Positions 34,141-44,779 are shown, numbered from the stretch's first letter. The stretch is DNA of 64,000 bases from Prorocentrum cordatum (GCA_963575745.1 CAUYUJ010014339.1:25001-89000), one strand, 5' to 3'. Notes: a model not told the origin generated them from the sequence alone. Numbers and translations are program-made.

Positions 34141-34261
34141 GCATTGCCTCTCGTCACCTACGCCCCAATCCTCGTCACGTGCCTCCACCAACTCCTCTCA
34201 CCCTCTCGCACCACTCGGAGTCCGGAGACCCTCCCCCCCCCGCCCTTCCACTCCCCTTCTC

Positions 34262-34324
34262 ATCTTCTCTGCTCCTCCTCCTCCTCCTCCTCCTCCTCCT
34301 CCTCCTCCTCCTCCTCCTCCTCAC
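34262..34324 (-). repeat. (CTC)n microsatellite
   Basis: About 18 CTC triplets. Confidence 0.95.
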
Positions 34325-34905
34325 CTCTGCCGCTCCTCTCGCCTGGCCTGGACAGGAGGGCCTATTCGCGGTGTTCCCCTCCTGGTGAAGAGGAGGAGGG
34401 AGGAAGATGAGGGAGGGAGGATGAGGGAGGGAGAGGGAGGGAGAATATGAAATGAGGAACGACGGACAAGGGAGGGAAGGGAGGGAGATGGGGGGGACGG
34501 GGGATGGTAAAGGGGAACATTGAGGTGGCAGGGAGGGATGATAGACGGGCGGATGAATAGAGGGGAGGGCAGTGACGGGGGGGGAAGGGACGAGAAAGAG
34601 AGGGGGAGGCCGCAAGGCCTCCGACACCTCAGGTGGCCCTCCTCTGTCGTCGTCCGTCGTCCTCGTCCTCGTTGTCCTCCTCTTCCTCGTTCTCCTCCTC
34701 GTCGTAGTCGTCGTTGTTGCTGTCGTCTTCTTCGTCGCCGTCGCCAGCGTCGACCTTTAGCATGAGGGCAACAAGGTCCTGAGGGAAACGGGTCCTGGAC
34801 CCCGGGACCCTTCCCCTGGACCAAGTTTCCAGGCCGGGTCGTTCTTGACAGGCCCAGGGCCCGTGGAGGACCCTGGGAGCCCGAAGACTACGAGACGCTC
34901 AGGCC
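34325..34905. other. Unassigned purine-rich spacer
   Basis: GGGAGGGAG-rich from 34390 to 34600, then a GTCCTC/GTCGTC stretch. The segment 34770-34890 (GGTCCTGAGGGAAACGGGTC, GTGGAGGACCCTGGGAGCCC) resembles dispersed repeats near 46240-46545. Confidence 0.5.
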
Positions 34906-34909
34906 CCCT

Positions 34910-35113
34910 GTCGCGGGCAGGGCGACAGGGGGGGATAGCAAAGGGGGGGGGGGTGAGAATCAGCTCACGTAGCTGCTTTTCCGGGCGCCTCCCGGCGCCG
35001 GGAGGCGCCCATGTAGAGAGGAATGAGCCCCTCGGTGGGGCCGAAACCAGCTGCATATGCAGCAGATTTCGACCCCCCCCCTTTCCCAATCCCCCCCTTT
35101 CGTCCCGCCCGAC
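34910..35113. mobile_element. Inverted-repeat element, GTCGGGC...AAAGGGGG family, copy 1
   Basis: About 200 bp; GAATCAGCTCACGTAGCTG, CGCCTCCCGGCGCCG, GGGGCCGAAACCAGCTGCAT and GCAGCAGATTTCG all recur in the copy at 57659-57850. Right end CCCCCCTTTCGTCCCGCCCGAC-like (last bases GCCCGAC) mirrors the left end of the other copy. Contains the near-palindrome AGCTGCATATGCAGCAG. Confidence 0.7.
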
Positions 35114-35191
35114 CGTCCTTCGTGACATAAATATGTATCAACTCGGAGGTCCGCGCGGCTCTCTCGGATCTGCGCTGGACCCCCTCTCTGA

Positions 35192-35345
35192 AGGGGCCCC
35201 AGGACACACAAATAAATACACACAAATAAAAAGATTCCCCATATTTTCTAATATTTTCTTGGGTTTTGTCCTCCCCCCACTTCCCATATGTGCCCATATT
35301 TTCCCAGGGGGAGTCGAGGACTAATTGTGTCTGTGTGTTTCTTCC
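35192..35345. repeat. ACACACAAATAAATACACAC dispersed repeat, copy 1
   Basis: Starts AAGGGGCCCCAGGACACACA, then AATAAATACACACAAATAAA, T-rich CATATTTTC words, GGGAGTCGAGGACTAATTGT and GTCTGTGTGTTTCTTCC. Collinear copies at 35961-36118 and 63306-63466. No TIRs seen; may be a SINE-like or MITE-derived repeat. Confidence 0.8.
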
Positions 35346-35360
35346 TGAAATTCATCAACT

Positions 35361-35510
35361 CGGAGGTCCGCACGGATCCCTCGGCTCGGCGCTGGACCCC
35401 CCCTCCCTGGCGCGCGGAGCGCGCCGGAGCCGGGGCGCCGGGCGCGGCGCCGGAGGCGCCGCCACAGGGCGGGCCCCGGCGCCGATCCGAGGAACCTGCG
35501 CGGACCTCCA
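35361..35510. mobile_element. GC-rich hairpin element, GGAGGTCCGC subtype
   Basis: Left end CGGAGGTCCGCACGGATCC is mirrored by GCGCGGACCTCC on the right; nested GGCGCTGGACC / GGGCCCCGGCGCC and GCGCGCGGAGCGCGC arms lie inside. It belongs with the hairpins at 36707, 37801, 51282 and 59904; a half copy lies at 35141-35190. Confidence 0.7.
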
Positions 35511-35960
35511 CGTTGTTCTGTTGATGTCACTCGTCGTTCCCCTGTCCATCGCGGCGAGATCTGTGGTACTCGTGTGGGGCTGGCGGCCCGCCGGCCGCCC
35601 ACGGAACCGCGGCCCCGCCTGCGAGAGGTCGTCCAGCGAGCGGCCGATGGTGCCGCCCGTGCCGGCGGCCCCCGAGGCGGCGCTGGGCGTGCGCTTTTGC
35701 GGGAGCGACGAGGGGGGAGGGTAGATCGGCACTGCAAGGACGGGGCCCGTACAGTGAGTACCTCCTCCTCCTCCTCCTCTTCCTCCTCCTCCTCCTCCTC
35801 CTCCTCCTCCTCGACCCCTCCTGAGCCCGAAGCGGTGCCCACAGTGGGGGCCCGCGTCTCTCCAAGCGAATCGTCTCCCCCATCCGGCGGCCACGATCCT
35901 TTCTAGAAAACCATCGGGCCGCCCTCCCGAAACCACGATTACTCGTACCGAAACATTTCA
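35511..35960. repeat. Unassigned spacer with (CTC)n tract
   Basis: A CTC microsatellite of about 50 bp (35760-35813) is the only clear structure. Confidence 0.6.
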
Positions 35961-36118
35961 AGGGACCCCAGGACACACAAATAAATACACACAAATAAAA
36001 CTATTTTCCATACTTTCCTATATTTTCTGGGTTTTTGTCTTCCCGCCCAATTCCCATATTTTCCCATATTTTCTAGGGAATCGAGGATTAATTGTGTCTG
36101 TGTGCTTTTTCCTCTCCT
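35961..36118. repeat. ACACACAAATAAATACACAC dispersed repeat, copy 2
   Basis: Same order of blocks as 35192-35345: GACCCCAGGACACACAAATA, ATTCCCATATTTTCC and TAATTGTGTCTGTGTG. Confidence 0.8.
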
Positions 36119-36700
36119 TAACATTGGAACATTGGAACATGCGCCCCGAGCTCCCAAGACGGCCCACGCAGGCAACCAAGGACACCAAGATGGCCCGACC
36201 ACAAGAAACCTTCCACAAGAAGCCCCACCCTGAGACCCTGATTAGGGTGACCATCGGTTTTTGGTGTGGGAACGCCTCGCTTTCCATCGCAGAACCATCG
36301 GAATCCAAGAAACCCGGGGCACCCTGGATGCAAGCAGGGCGTTTCTTGGCATGGGCCCCCACTGCATGACTGAAGAGCATCCTGCAAGAGCACGAGGCCC
36401 TCCGCCGGCCAAAACACAGAACATCCAGGGGCACCCTCCGCAGGATGCACAGCAAACATCCAGCAGGCAAAGAGGACCGGAGGGTGCCCTCCCCGAGACG
36501 ACCCCGAGTGTATACCTCGGTCCGACTGTTCAGGCGAAGCCAGGGTCGGGACAACCTCGGATCGGGACAAGTCGGGGATCTCCGAGATGAAGCGGTTCTG
36601 GAGGATGCGTCCGGTGCCACGGCCGTCCCAGAACGTTCCGGCATGCTCTGGAGGCGTTCCAGAACGCTCTGGATAGAAGAAGAAGCACGGCATACACATA
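36119..36700. other. Unassigned region sharing sequence with 63.6 kb and 51.9 kb
   Basis: AAGAAACCTTCCACAAGAAG (near 36206) followed by TTTTGGTGTGGGAACG (near 36258) is also present near 63640-63690, and CACCCTCCGCAGGATGCACA (near 36430) resembles 51988-52007. These are dispersed repeats with no coding sense recognised. Confidence 0.55.
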
Positions 36701-36706
36701 AACTTT

Positions 36707-36834
36707 TGGCGCTCCGCGCGGATTTCTTGGATCCGCGCTGGGCCCCCCCGCCCCGGCGGCGCCTCCAGCGGCGCCCCAGGCGCGCTCGGCGCGCCAGGTC
36801 CAGCGCAGACCTACGAAATCCGCGCGGAGCGCCA
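36707..36834. mobile_element. GC-rich hairpin element, GGCGCTCCGCGCGGATTTC subtype, copy 1
   Basis: TGGCGCTCCGCGCGGATTTC at the left is the exact reverse complement of GAAATCCGCGCGGAGCGCCA at the right (20 bp). Further nested arms occur inside (GGATCCGCGCTGG / CCAGCGCAGACC, GGCGCC). Total 128 bp; it could form a long hairpin in RNA or DNA. Copies at 51282-51396 and 59904-60034. Confidence 0.85.
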
Positions 36835-36839
36835 CAGAT

Positions 36840-37238
36840 TATGTTTATGGCGTTCGTGCTTCTTCTATCTGGCAGAACAACAAGTCCCCATCCTGGACAT
36901 GCCTGGCGGAGGCATGGGCCCTCGGGCGGGGCCCTGAGCCACTTACACTGGAAATGGAGGCCCTGAGGAACAGGAACAGAAGGCCCTTGTGAACTAAACC
37001 ACTCGCAGAAACATTAAGTTGTTTTCTTCTTCTTCTTCTTCTTCTGGGCATCGTTTAACCGACCCCTATCCCCATGAACGCGGGCTGGGCCCCAATGGCC
37101 GATTGACCACCTAGATGGGGATATCGGCCGTTCCCTTCGGGTCTCGAGGCGTGTGTGTCTCCACTGGGGTGCAACGATGCTGGGGGCCTGGATGGGGATG
37201 GCGATGGGGCTGGGGATCGGTTAAACGATACCGATCGT

Positions 37239-37269
<31 letters not shown>

Positions 37270-37790
37270 TCATCATTATTCTTCTTCTACTCGCGAATAT
37301 CGACAAGTTCGGGAGGGAACTCTCTCGCTGTTCTTGCTCCGGCCCCGAAGGGTGCCCCTCGCTGGGCCACGGGGCCTACGCACGACGCGGGGCTGCAAGA
37401 CCGGCCCCGGGGGCAGCGGGCCAGGACGTCCTGGGGCCCCGCCAGAAGATCTCTGGGCGTGCCAGCCGCAGAGCTCCAGGGCGAGGGCGATGATGACGAC
37501 GACGACGACGACGAGGACGACGACGACCGACGACGAGGACAACAGCCGCGACCCCTGGAGCCCCGGGTATCCGCAGAGGCCTCCAGAGGCCCACAGCAGA
37601 TCTCTGGGCGTGCCAGCCCCAGAGCTCCAGGGCAAGGGCAACGACGACGACGAGGACAACGGCCGCGATCCCTGGAGCCCTGGGTACCCGCAGAGGCCTC
37701 CAGAGGCCCAAAGACCAGCAACAAGATCCGCAAAGCTCGATCCTCGAACCTCGGTCCTGGAGACACGAACAACGACAACGACGTAAACAT
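36840..37790. other. Unassigned region with (TTC)n and (GAC)n tracts
   Basis: TTCTTC runs at 37024-37045 and 37238-37270, and GACGAC at 37495-37525. A direct repeat of about 150 bp (GCGTGCCAGCC.CAGAGCTCCAGGG near 37458 and 37607; GCAGAGGCCTCCAGAGGCCC near 37571 and 37690) is visible. Confidence 0.6.
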
Positions 37791-37800
37791 ACGACGCTTT

Positions 37801-37914
37801 CGGAGGTCCGCGAGGACTTCTTGGGTCGGCGCTGGACCGCGCGCCAGGGGCGACGCTGGAGGTGCTGCCAGGAGGGTCCAGCACCGACCCAAGAAACCCG
37901 CGCGGCCCCCTCCG
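37801..37914. mobile_element. GC-rich hairpin element, GGAGGTCCGC subtype
   Basis: TTCTTGGGTCGGCGCTGGAC is mirrored by GTCCAGCACCGACCCAAGAA with one mismatch; the outer arms CGGAGGTCCGCG / CGCGGCCCCCTCCG are diverged. About 114 bp. Confidence 0.75.
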
Positions 37915-38600
37915 AATCTTACAGTTCATGCTGTTTTCTTTCGTCGAGATCTCCGACACGCGGCGACGGTTACGACGGACGGCGACGACGACCAGCGGCT
38001 GGTCTCAAGACTTGGCCGCCGCCAGCGGAAGCCTGGACCCCCGGATGCAGAGGCATCCAGAGGCCCAACACCACAAACGTACGAGAAGCTCGATCCTCGA
38101 ATCCAGTGAAGGTAAACATGCTCTCTGGGTGGGCAAACTGGTAGCCTGCCTCGCCTTCCACGTGCGTGGCCTGATCAGACGTGCCTCTGCCTGCGAACTC
38201 ATGTGCCCTTCGGTGCCTTTCACCGCGAACGAGCGAACGAGCAACAAACGCATCCTTGCCCTCCACAAGACTTGCTTCCCAGGTGGTCCTCGATCGGCCG
38301 CCGCAACGACGGACGGCGACGACCCGCGGCCGACGGCCGCCGCCGACGCCTGGCCCGACCCCGCCCGTGAGCGGGGGCACTCGGTCAGGGGGGCGGCTCG
38401 GGGGGGGAAACGTCGACCAGCGGCTCTCCGGCGGCTGCGCCTCGCATCGGCTTTCGGATGTTGTGGCACGCTCCCAGAGGCTGTCCTGTCTCGGGGCGCG
38501 TTCCGGCAGCCGTGCCTCGCAGGGCGCGGTCCTCGCCGAACGGCCGCTGTAGACCCGAGGCCTACTGGCCTTGAACGCCAAACGATGAGGATCGCTGAGG
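37915..38600. other. Unassigned region
   Basis: No gene recognised. GACGGACGGCGACGAC words recur (near 37975 and 38310). Confidence 0.4.
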
Positions 38601-38601
38601 G

Positions 38602-38815
38602 CAGGAGAGCCCAGAATCGAATCGATAAATCGGATCGGCAATCGACATGAATCGGATCGACGGAAATCGGCAGCCGAATCGGGAAAAGTCGAATCGGCGG
38701 AAATCGGCAGGCCAGTATGCCTCCAATAAGAAATCGGAATCCACATCGGAATCCGAAATCGAATCGAATCGGAATCGGAATCCATCGAAATCGAGTCGAA
38801 TCGAATCGTAAGAAT
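38602..38815. repeat. AATCGG-rich dispersed repeat, copy 2
   Basis: Collinear with 25811-26020: GAGAGCCCAGAATCGAATCG, ATCGACATGAATCGGATCG, CAATAAGAAATCGGAATCC. Confidence 0.8.
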
Positions 38816-39011
38816 CGAAACGCGCCCTGTGAGGGGGACTGGCTCTGAAGGGGGAAACATCGGCCTGGACTCGACGGCACGTCGCCGATCCGCGATGGGC
38901 CCCCGATGGCCCATCCGCACGTTCTCGGGCGGGGCGGGATGTCGGGCCCGTGCTGCGGCGATCGAGGGGGGCTGGGCGGTCGATGCAACCCCCGCGTGAG
39001 CCTATCCTTAA

Positions 39012-39199
39012 GTCGGGCCTGTCCCCCTACAGGGGGATTTTCGACGGAAAATAAAAGATACCCCCAAAATAATGAAGAAATACTTCAAAAAAAGTCTGGG
39101 GCCATTTTTGTTTGAATAGGTTCTGGCCTTTTCGGGGCAATTTTTCGGGGTATTTAAAATTTTTCGTCGAAGATCTGCCTGTAGGGGGACAGGCCCGAC
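39012..39199 (+). mobile_element. MITE, GTCGGGC family, A/T-rich subfamily
   Basis: 188 bp. The left end GTCGGGCCTGTCCCCCTACA with GGGGGATTTTCGACG is mirrored at the right by CGTCGAAGATCTGCC and TGTAGGGGGACAGGCCCGAC, a TIR pair of over 30 bp. The interior is A/T-rich with GGGGTATTTAAAATTT. Left flank TTAA. Confidence 0.85.
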
Positions 39200-39329
39200 A
39201 TCACCCTAGCTCGGCGCCCTGGCGGCCCATCGGGGACGACCTGGGCAGCCCCGGAGCGCCCCCGGCGAGGCGCAGCTGCCGGAGAGCATCCCCTGGGAGG
39301 CCGCCGAGAACCCGTGAAACCAGGGTTAA
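39200..39329. other. Spacer between two MITE copies
   Basis: 130 bp of GC-rich sequence separating adjacent MITEs. Confidence 0.5.
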
Positions 39330-39526
39330 GTTGGGCCTGTCCCCCTACAGGGGGATTTTCGACGAAAAATAGAAGATACCCCAAACATAATCAAAAAATA
39401 ATCAAAAAATAGTCTGGGGACCTTTTTTTTTTTTTTTAGATATTTCTAAACCTTTTTGGAATACTTTTGGGGTATTGTTTTTTTTGTTGTTCGTCGACAA
39501 CCCCCCTGTAGGGGGACACGCCCGAC
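39330..39526 (+). mobile_element. MITE, GTCGGGC family, second tandem neighbour
   Basis: 197 bp. Ends GTTGGGCCTGTCCCCCTACA and TGTAGGGGGACACGCCCGAC; inside, GGATTTTCGACGAAAAATAG and TTTGGGGTATTG match the copy at 39012. Left flank TTAA, as in that copy. Contains a T17 homopolymer. Confidence 0.85.
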
Positions 39527-39534
39527 ATCAAACC

Positions 39535-39665
39535 AACTGAAGACCTGAAACCTCTCCTCCGGCACTGGAATTTTCCGTGACGCCTGCCCCCCGGGAATCT
39601 CGGGCGGGTGGTCACGGGGGGGGGCCTACATGAAGGGTGAAGAAAAGGCCGTCAAGGGGCCCTTC
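39535..39665. repeat. Dispersed repeat (CCTCTCCTCC...GTGACGCCTGCC), copy 1
   Basis: ACCTCTCCTCCGGCACTGGA, TTTTCCGTGACGCCTGCC, then CACGGGGGGGGGCC. The same order is seen at 46625-46805 and, reversed, at 44780-44960. Confidence 0.65.
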
Positions 39666-40077
39666 CAGACAGGGGAAGGATCACGCTTGCGACTTGTTTG
39701 GCCCTCCGCGTGGAGTTCAAACGCATGGGGGAGTCCGATTCCGTTGCCATTGTGACTCGAGCCATCGCCTCGTCGCCCTGGCAGGCCCCGGCGCCCTCGG
39801 CCTGGCGCATGCCTTCTGCCGAGGAGAATCGCAGGGCCAGGGATGGAGTTTGCCGCTCCTTGAACGCCCTGGCTGTCGGCACCAACGCCACCAGGGAGGC
39901 CACCTCCAGCGAGGTCCACGATGCCTCCACGAGCTGGGGATTGGGGATGTCTCGAGCGGGACGGGGCGACCACACCGCCAGGGAGACCCCCCCCCCCGGC
40001 TCCTCGCATCTCCTGGCCCTGGTGGTGTTGGTGTCGCTTTTCCTCGTTCCTAGGCTGGTGAGCTCGGGCTGCAGCCG

Positions 40078-40365
40078 GTGCGCCTGCGGGATGCAGGGGC
40101 CACGCGCGAAGCGCCGTACGAGGCAATCTCCGCGAAGGGGTCCTGTGAGCAGTTGGGCCGCCTCGGAGAGCTGCGGAGCGAGTGGTCGCGAGCCGGCGGG
40201 GCAGGCTGGCAGCAGTCCTTCTTGGACGCCGGGAAGGAACGCCTCGAGATGGCGTTGCGCGCGGCCGAGTCGCCAGGCGGCGCGGCAGAGGATGATAACC
40301 ATGGAGATGTCGAGATCGAGGGGCACCACACGTTGCAGCACAGCTTCTACAGGGGCGCTGGTTAA
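40078..40365 (+). pseudogene. Possible N-terminal extension of the Rep relic
   Basis: A 95-codon frame in the same register as the Rep endonuclease part, separated from it by one TAA (40363-40365). It contains a Glu/Arg/Ala-rich helical stretch (RLGELRSEWSRAGGAGW, residues 30-46). No known motif; inclusion with Rep is inferred from the shared frame and adjacency only. Confidence 0.35.
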
Positions 40366-41413
40366 TTCCGACTCCGCGCGAGGGCCTTCATGATGACGTA
40401 CAACAGCCTCGCCTTCGCCCTCTCCCCGCGCCAGTGGGGCGACTTCCTTGTATTCGTGAAGGGAGGGGCCGAGAAGTATAACGCCACGTACTGGAGCTGC
40501 ACATGCGAAGTGTCCACTCACGCGCAGAATCCAGGTCGCATCCACTATCACGCATACTTTTCCCGGCGCGGCCGCAGCAGCGGCATCGACCACTCCACGA
40601 CGAACGAGTGGGTCTATGCGGGCGTGCGGCCCCGCGTTGACGCCAACACTGAGAACCGTGGTCCGTCGGAGCGGCTGCGCGCCACCAGGCACGGGCACTT
40701 TTGTATGTGGGTGTGGAAGTCTGGCGCTGTGTACGCAGAGACCAACGATGCTCCCTGGGATGGAGTGTGGGCGCCGGAGGCATGGTGGGTAGTCAGCCTC
40801 TGGCGGATGCACAAGCTGGACCACGACACGCACCGCCAGCCTTCAGCGAAGCTGCGCGATGGCCGCGACCGACGGATGGCCTGTCTGGAGGCCGTCGTGG
40901 CGACGGAGACGAGGCACGCATATACAAGGCCGAGCAGTCAGCAGCACTGGCGGCGATTCAGGCGAGAGCAGAGCCAATGAAGCCTTTGTGCCCCGCCATT
41001 GAATCTTGGATGATGCACTTTAGTTGAGGTCGATGACAGGTATTGTCCTCAATGGGCCGTCCCGGACGGGGAAATCCAGACTGGCGCAATCATTGTTCGG
41101 TGCGGAGAAGACCCTGGTGGTCGACGTGATGACCGCCCACGAGCCGAATCGGCATGCGTACCAGCGAGGTGTCCGCAGGGCTGTGCTGTTGGATGAGATG
41201 CAAGGCCCAGATTTCATCATCAGGACCAAGAAGCTGTTGCATATGCGCATCGATGGCGCAGAGTTGGGCATGAGCCCGACCATGCAGTATGCGGGCCACG
41301 TGTTTGTTTGGCGAACCCCCGTCATCATCGCGACGAACCACTGGACGCTGGAGGGCCTGAATGCCGCGGGCCAGGAGTGGGTCGAGGCCAACCGCGTGGC
41401 CGTGGAGATCTAG
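40366..41413 (+). pseudogene. CRESS-DNA-type Rep (HUH endonuclease + SF3 helicase), broken
   Basis: Rep proteins start rolling-circle replication of small circular ssDNA viruses and related plasmids; relatives are integrated in many protist genomes. Part 1 (frame open to 40980) shows motif I as AFMMTYNS (from 40384) and motif II, the two-His metal site, as RIHYHAYF (His codons near 40543 and 40549). An obvious motif III Tyr is not seen. A short segment around 40900-41010 seems readable in another frame. Part 2 (from about 41024, third frame) is a superfamily 3 helicase: Walker A GPSRTGKS (from 41054), Walker B AVLLDEM (from 41180) and motif C with VIIATNHW (from 41321). The parts lie in different frames, so at least two indels have disabled it. 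No capsid gene was recognised nearby; the CA microsatellite begins 180 bp downstream. Integrated virus or plasmid relic versus a transposon with a Rep-like protein cannot be decided here. Confidence 0.75.
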
Positions 41414-41589
41414 GAGCCAGTATGGGAAGTGACCCCCAGCGCCGAGGCCGATGCCCCAGGCGAGGCAAGCACCCCGCGCAACGTGGGGAAGAGGCCAGCA
41501 CCAACCCTCACTCCGGGGTCCTCGCCGCAGCCGAAGCGCGCCTGAGGAAGGGTGAAACATCGCACGCAGACGCAGACGCACGCACGGCA

Positions 41590-41850
41590 GGAGGACGAGC
41601 GCCCGCACGGACACACGCACACACAAGCGCACACGCACACGCACACGCACACGCACACACACACAAACACAAACACACACGCAAACACACACACACACAC
41701 ACGCACACCCACACACACACACACACGCACACACGCACGCACACGCACACACGCACACACACACGCACGCACAGACACGCACTCAGACACGCACACACGC
41801 TCAGGCAGGCGCAGACACGCAGAGTCGGGCAGACACGCACATACACACTG
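41590..41850 (+). repeat. (CA)n / (CACACG)n microsatellite
   Basis: ACACACGC and ACGCACAC dinucleotide-type repeats over about 260 bp. Explains poly-Thr/His and poly-Val/Cys frames. Confidence 0.95.
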
Positions 41851-41934
41851 TCGCGCGATGACGGAGTCGACATGTCGACCTTGGCCGAAGTTGGCGGAGG
41901 GGCCGCGGAACGCGGCGGAACGACCCTTTTCATG

Positions 41935-42037
41935 CTGCTGATGATGATGATGATGATGATGATGCTCATGGTTATGATGATGCTTACGAGGGTTATGATG
42001 ATGATGGCGACGACGATCATGGTGATGATGGCGATCT

Positions 42038-42070
<33 letters not shown>

Positions 42071-42199
42071 CGTTCAGCATGATGATTACAATGGCGCTGA
42101 TGACGATGATTATGTTTATGATAATGATGATGGTACATCTGATGATGGTGATGATGAAATGATGATGACGGTCATGATGATGATGATGATGATGATGGA

Positions 42200-42251
<52 letters not shown>

Positions 42252-42279
42252 ATCATGATGATGATGATGATGATGATGC

Positions 42280-42323
<44 letters not shown>

Positions 42324-42332
42324 TTGACAATC
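41935..42332 (+). repeat. (GAT)n microsatellite, 400 bp
   Basis: ATGATGATG triplets with scattered changes, becoming almost perfect after 42170. Explains poly-Met, poly-Asp, poly-His and poly-Ile frames. Confidence 0.95.
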
Positions 42333-42529
42333 AAGATGGTGATGGTTACGATGGGCGGACCCCCCCCCCAAACAAGAAAAAATCTAGCGCTCCGCGCGGG
42401 CTCGGTGGTGGGGGAACCGTAGGCTTCCGAGCGGGGCGGTGGGCTCCCCTCATTTAATCTAATAATATAAACTGGTCCCGGTGTATGACCAAAAATGGTG
42501 CTCTCCCATAGGACTTCCTCGAAAACGAC

Positions 42530-42800
42530 CGGTTTCCGGAGCGGTTTCTGGCGGCTTCCTATGGGTTTCCGGAGGTTTCCGCGGTTTCCGGCCACTTTCC
42601 CTTGTGTTTCTCGATGCACCGAGAGCAAAAATGGTGGTCTCCTATATGTTTCGTGAAGTTTTCGCGGTTTCCGGCAATTTTCCATTGCGTTTCTCGATGC
42701 ACCGAAAGCAAAGACGATGTGTTCCTATGGGTTTCCAGAAGTTTCCGCGGTTTCTGGTCATCTTCCGTTGCGCTTCTCAATGCACCGAGAGCAAATATAT
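42530..42800. repeat. 83-bp tandem repeat, three copies
   Basis: GCACCGAGAGCAAA (or one-base variant) occurs at 42616, 42699 and 42782, period 83 bp. Each unit carries GTTTCCGCGGTTTCCGG and GTTTCTCGATGCACC variants. Confidence 0.85.
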
Positions 42801-43460
42801 TGGTTTCGCTTGAGACACTCTCACCAACCAGCTGCTACGCCCCCAGGAATCAGAGGTTTCCTGGTAGGCGTCCGAAAGCTGACGTGACTTTTGCGCTGCC
42901 TCCTGTGGCTTCCGCTTGCAAGCACGCGAGCTGTCGCCGCTCTCGCCGCCGCCTCCGCAGCCGTTTCGGCTCAGACGTTCCGGCGACCGCGCGCCACCGA
43001 GGTTCGATCGGAAGACAATGGCGTCCTCCCCAAACGCTTTGCAGATCGCCTGGCTGTCGGCGAAGAGCGGGACCCCGTGCGCGCGGGAGCAGGCGAAGGC
43101 CCCGGGGCTCCGAGAGGCCTGGCGCGCCGAGGGCAGGAAGGACGGGGCCGAGCTGTGCCTGCACGGTCGCCGGCTCCCTGCAGGAGTCGCTCGGCGGGAG
43201 GCCGCGAGGCGGCTCGCCCCGCGCCCAGGCTGCGGGGCAGCTGTTCCAGAGGATGGACGACGGCCCTGATTGGTTCCCTGGGGAGGGGCTACGCGGAGGC
43301 CGCCCCTGGCCCGGAGCGCTTGCTCCGAGTCCCAGAGGCGACCGCGATCGCTGCGGCCGCAACGAGGCGGAAGACCAGTGGAGAGGAGCCGACGTGCTCC
43401 TCCATAGTGGCTGCGTGCCCGACAGCGACGCTGAGCCCGAGTGCGGGGCAGCCAATCGAC
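42801..43460. other. Unassigned sequence upstream of the transposase relic
   Basis: May contain a decayed N-terminal part of the transposase in other frames, but nothing is recognisable. Confidence 0.35.
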
Positions 43461-44525
43461 GGGCACCCTGTCTACCGGGTTTTCCGGGAGACGTGCCACG
43501 ACGAGGACCCAGGCGACACCTGGCAGAACATGGCAAGATTGTCACGGTCCGCATTAGACCCTGTATCGCAGAGTCGCAGGTTCCAGGGAGTGTCCAAGCG
43601 CGTCGGTCTGATTGTGAGCTTACCACAACATGTTTTCAAAACTCGATGCGGTCTGCTGACCTGTTATGGCCGTTCGCGCGGTCCAGGCAGCCACTGTTCT
43701 GAGGACGCGTCGGGGTGTGCCTGCACAGCAGACTGGGGCGAGGCAGTCCTTGCTCAAAGGTTCGCTTTCGCTGTGCACGTGCGGGGCAACGAGCGCGCGG
43801 ACTCCTGGTACTACAACAACGTCGTGTGGTGCGACCTCTGCAATAGCATACTCCCGAAGACGCAGAAAAAGACAAAGGAGCTCGCGCTGGCCAGGAAGCC
43901 TGGCAAGGCTTGGATGAGCAAGGGGTCCGAGGGCAAATCGGCGAATCTGCGGACGCCTAAGGCAGTGCAGAAACGGAACGGCTCCGACACGCAGAGAGAG
44001 TCTGGTGGGTCCCCATCCTGGCAAGAAGGCGAATTCCACATCGAGGCGCGGCCTCGCGACTTCCCTGGGGAGACGCCAGGCGGCGCCGCCGCGATGGCCG
44101 GCCGCGTGAAGGCCGCGTTGTGAACGTCCGCTTCCAGGGGGGCCCGCGCGCCGAAGGTGGTGTTTTCACGGACCGCGGCAACGGCCTCTTCGGGGCGGCG
44201 GGGAAACGGCAAGCTCGCGGAGGAGTGCAAGAAAGCATCGGCAGCGGCGCACCCGAAGTCGTTCTTCGGGGGCGGCGCGTCCATGCAGCCGGGCAACTTG
44301 CAGGAGAGCATGCTCCACGAGACTGCCGTGGCATGGACCAGGGACCGCCTCGCGAAAACCTCGCCGCGGCGCCCTGGGGAGGAGACGCCGGACGACTACC
44401 GCGGGCGCCTGAAGCTGGTCGCAGCGCACATCAACGACCACTACGACGTGGACAGCCTGTGCCGCGAGCTGCCAGCGCGCGTGCATGCCTTGTGGCAGGA
44501 CAAGGGAGACAGGATTACCAAGTAA
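43461..44525 (+). pseudogene. Decayed DDE-type transposase
   Basis: Readable pieces, from memory of related dinoflagellate proteins: VYRVFRETCHDEDPGDTW (from 43470), WYYNNVVWCDLCNSILPKT (from 43806, with a candidate first catalytic Asp near 43833), KAWMSKGSEGKSANLR, then DFPGETPGGAAAM. After a stop at 44121-44123 the match moves to another frame (VNVRFQGGPRA and VFTDRGNG, a candidate second Asp near 44166), then returns to the first frame for MQPGNLQESMLHETAVAW (from 44283, candidate third acidic residue) and a 60-residue tail ending KGDRITK at 44525. At least two indels and probably an insertion of about 200 bp (about 43580-43800) have destroyed the gene. Transposase identity is inferred from acidic motif spacing; the superfamily is uncertain. 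No terminal inverted repeats were identified. Confidence 0.6.
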
Positions 44526-44779
44526 TCACGGGGCCTTGAATGCACTTCAAGTTCTGATTACAAAGTAATCGCGGGTTCTTGAGACGCACTGCGCTGTGTC
44601 GAAGACTTCTAGTCGACAAGATCCGCTAGATGCCCCGCCGCCATTGCCGCCGTCGACGTCATCTGCAACACCGTCGTCGCGGATTCTGTTCCCGCCAGGA
44701 TCACCGTCGACTGCCAGAACTGATCGTATCTCAGACAAAACGCACCGAACAAATCGAAAGCGTAACCTTCCCCTGTCTG
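44526..44779. other. Unassigned spacer with a short repeat
   Basis: TACCAAGTAATCACGGG.CTTG and TACAAAGTAATCGCGGGTTCTTG are adjacent near-repeats (44515 and 44558). Confidence 0.5.

Noticed and set aside
39652-40833. 393-codon minus-strand frame
   Set aside because: Antisense to the Rep relic, whose plus-strand frames carry recognisable catalytic motifs.
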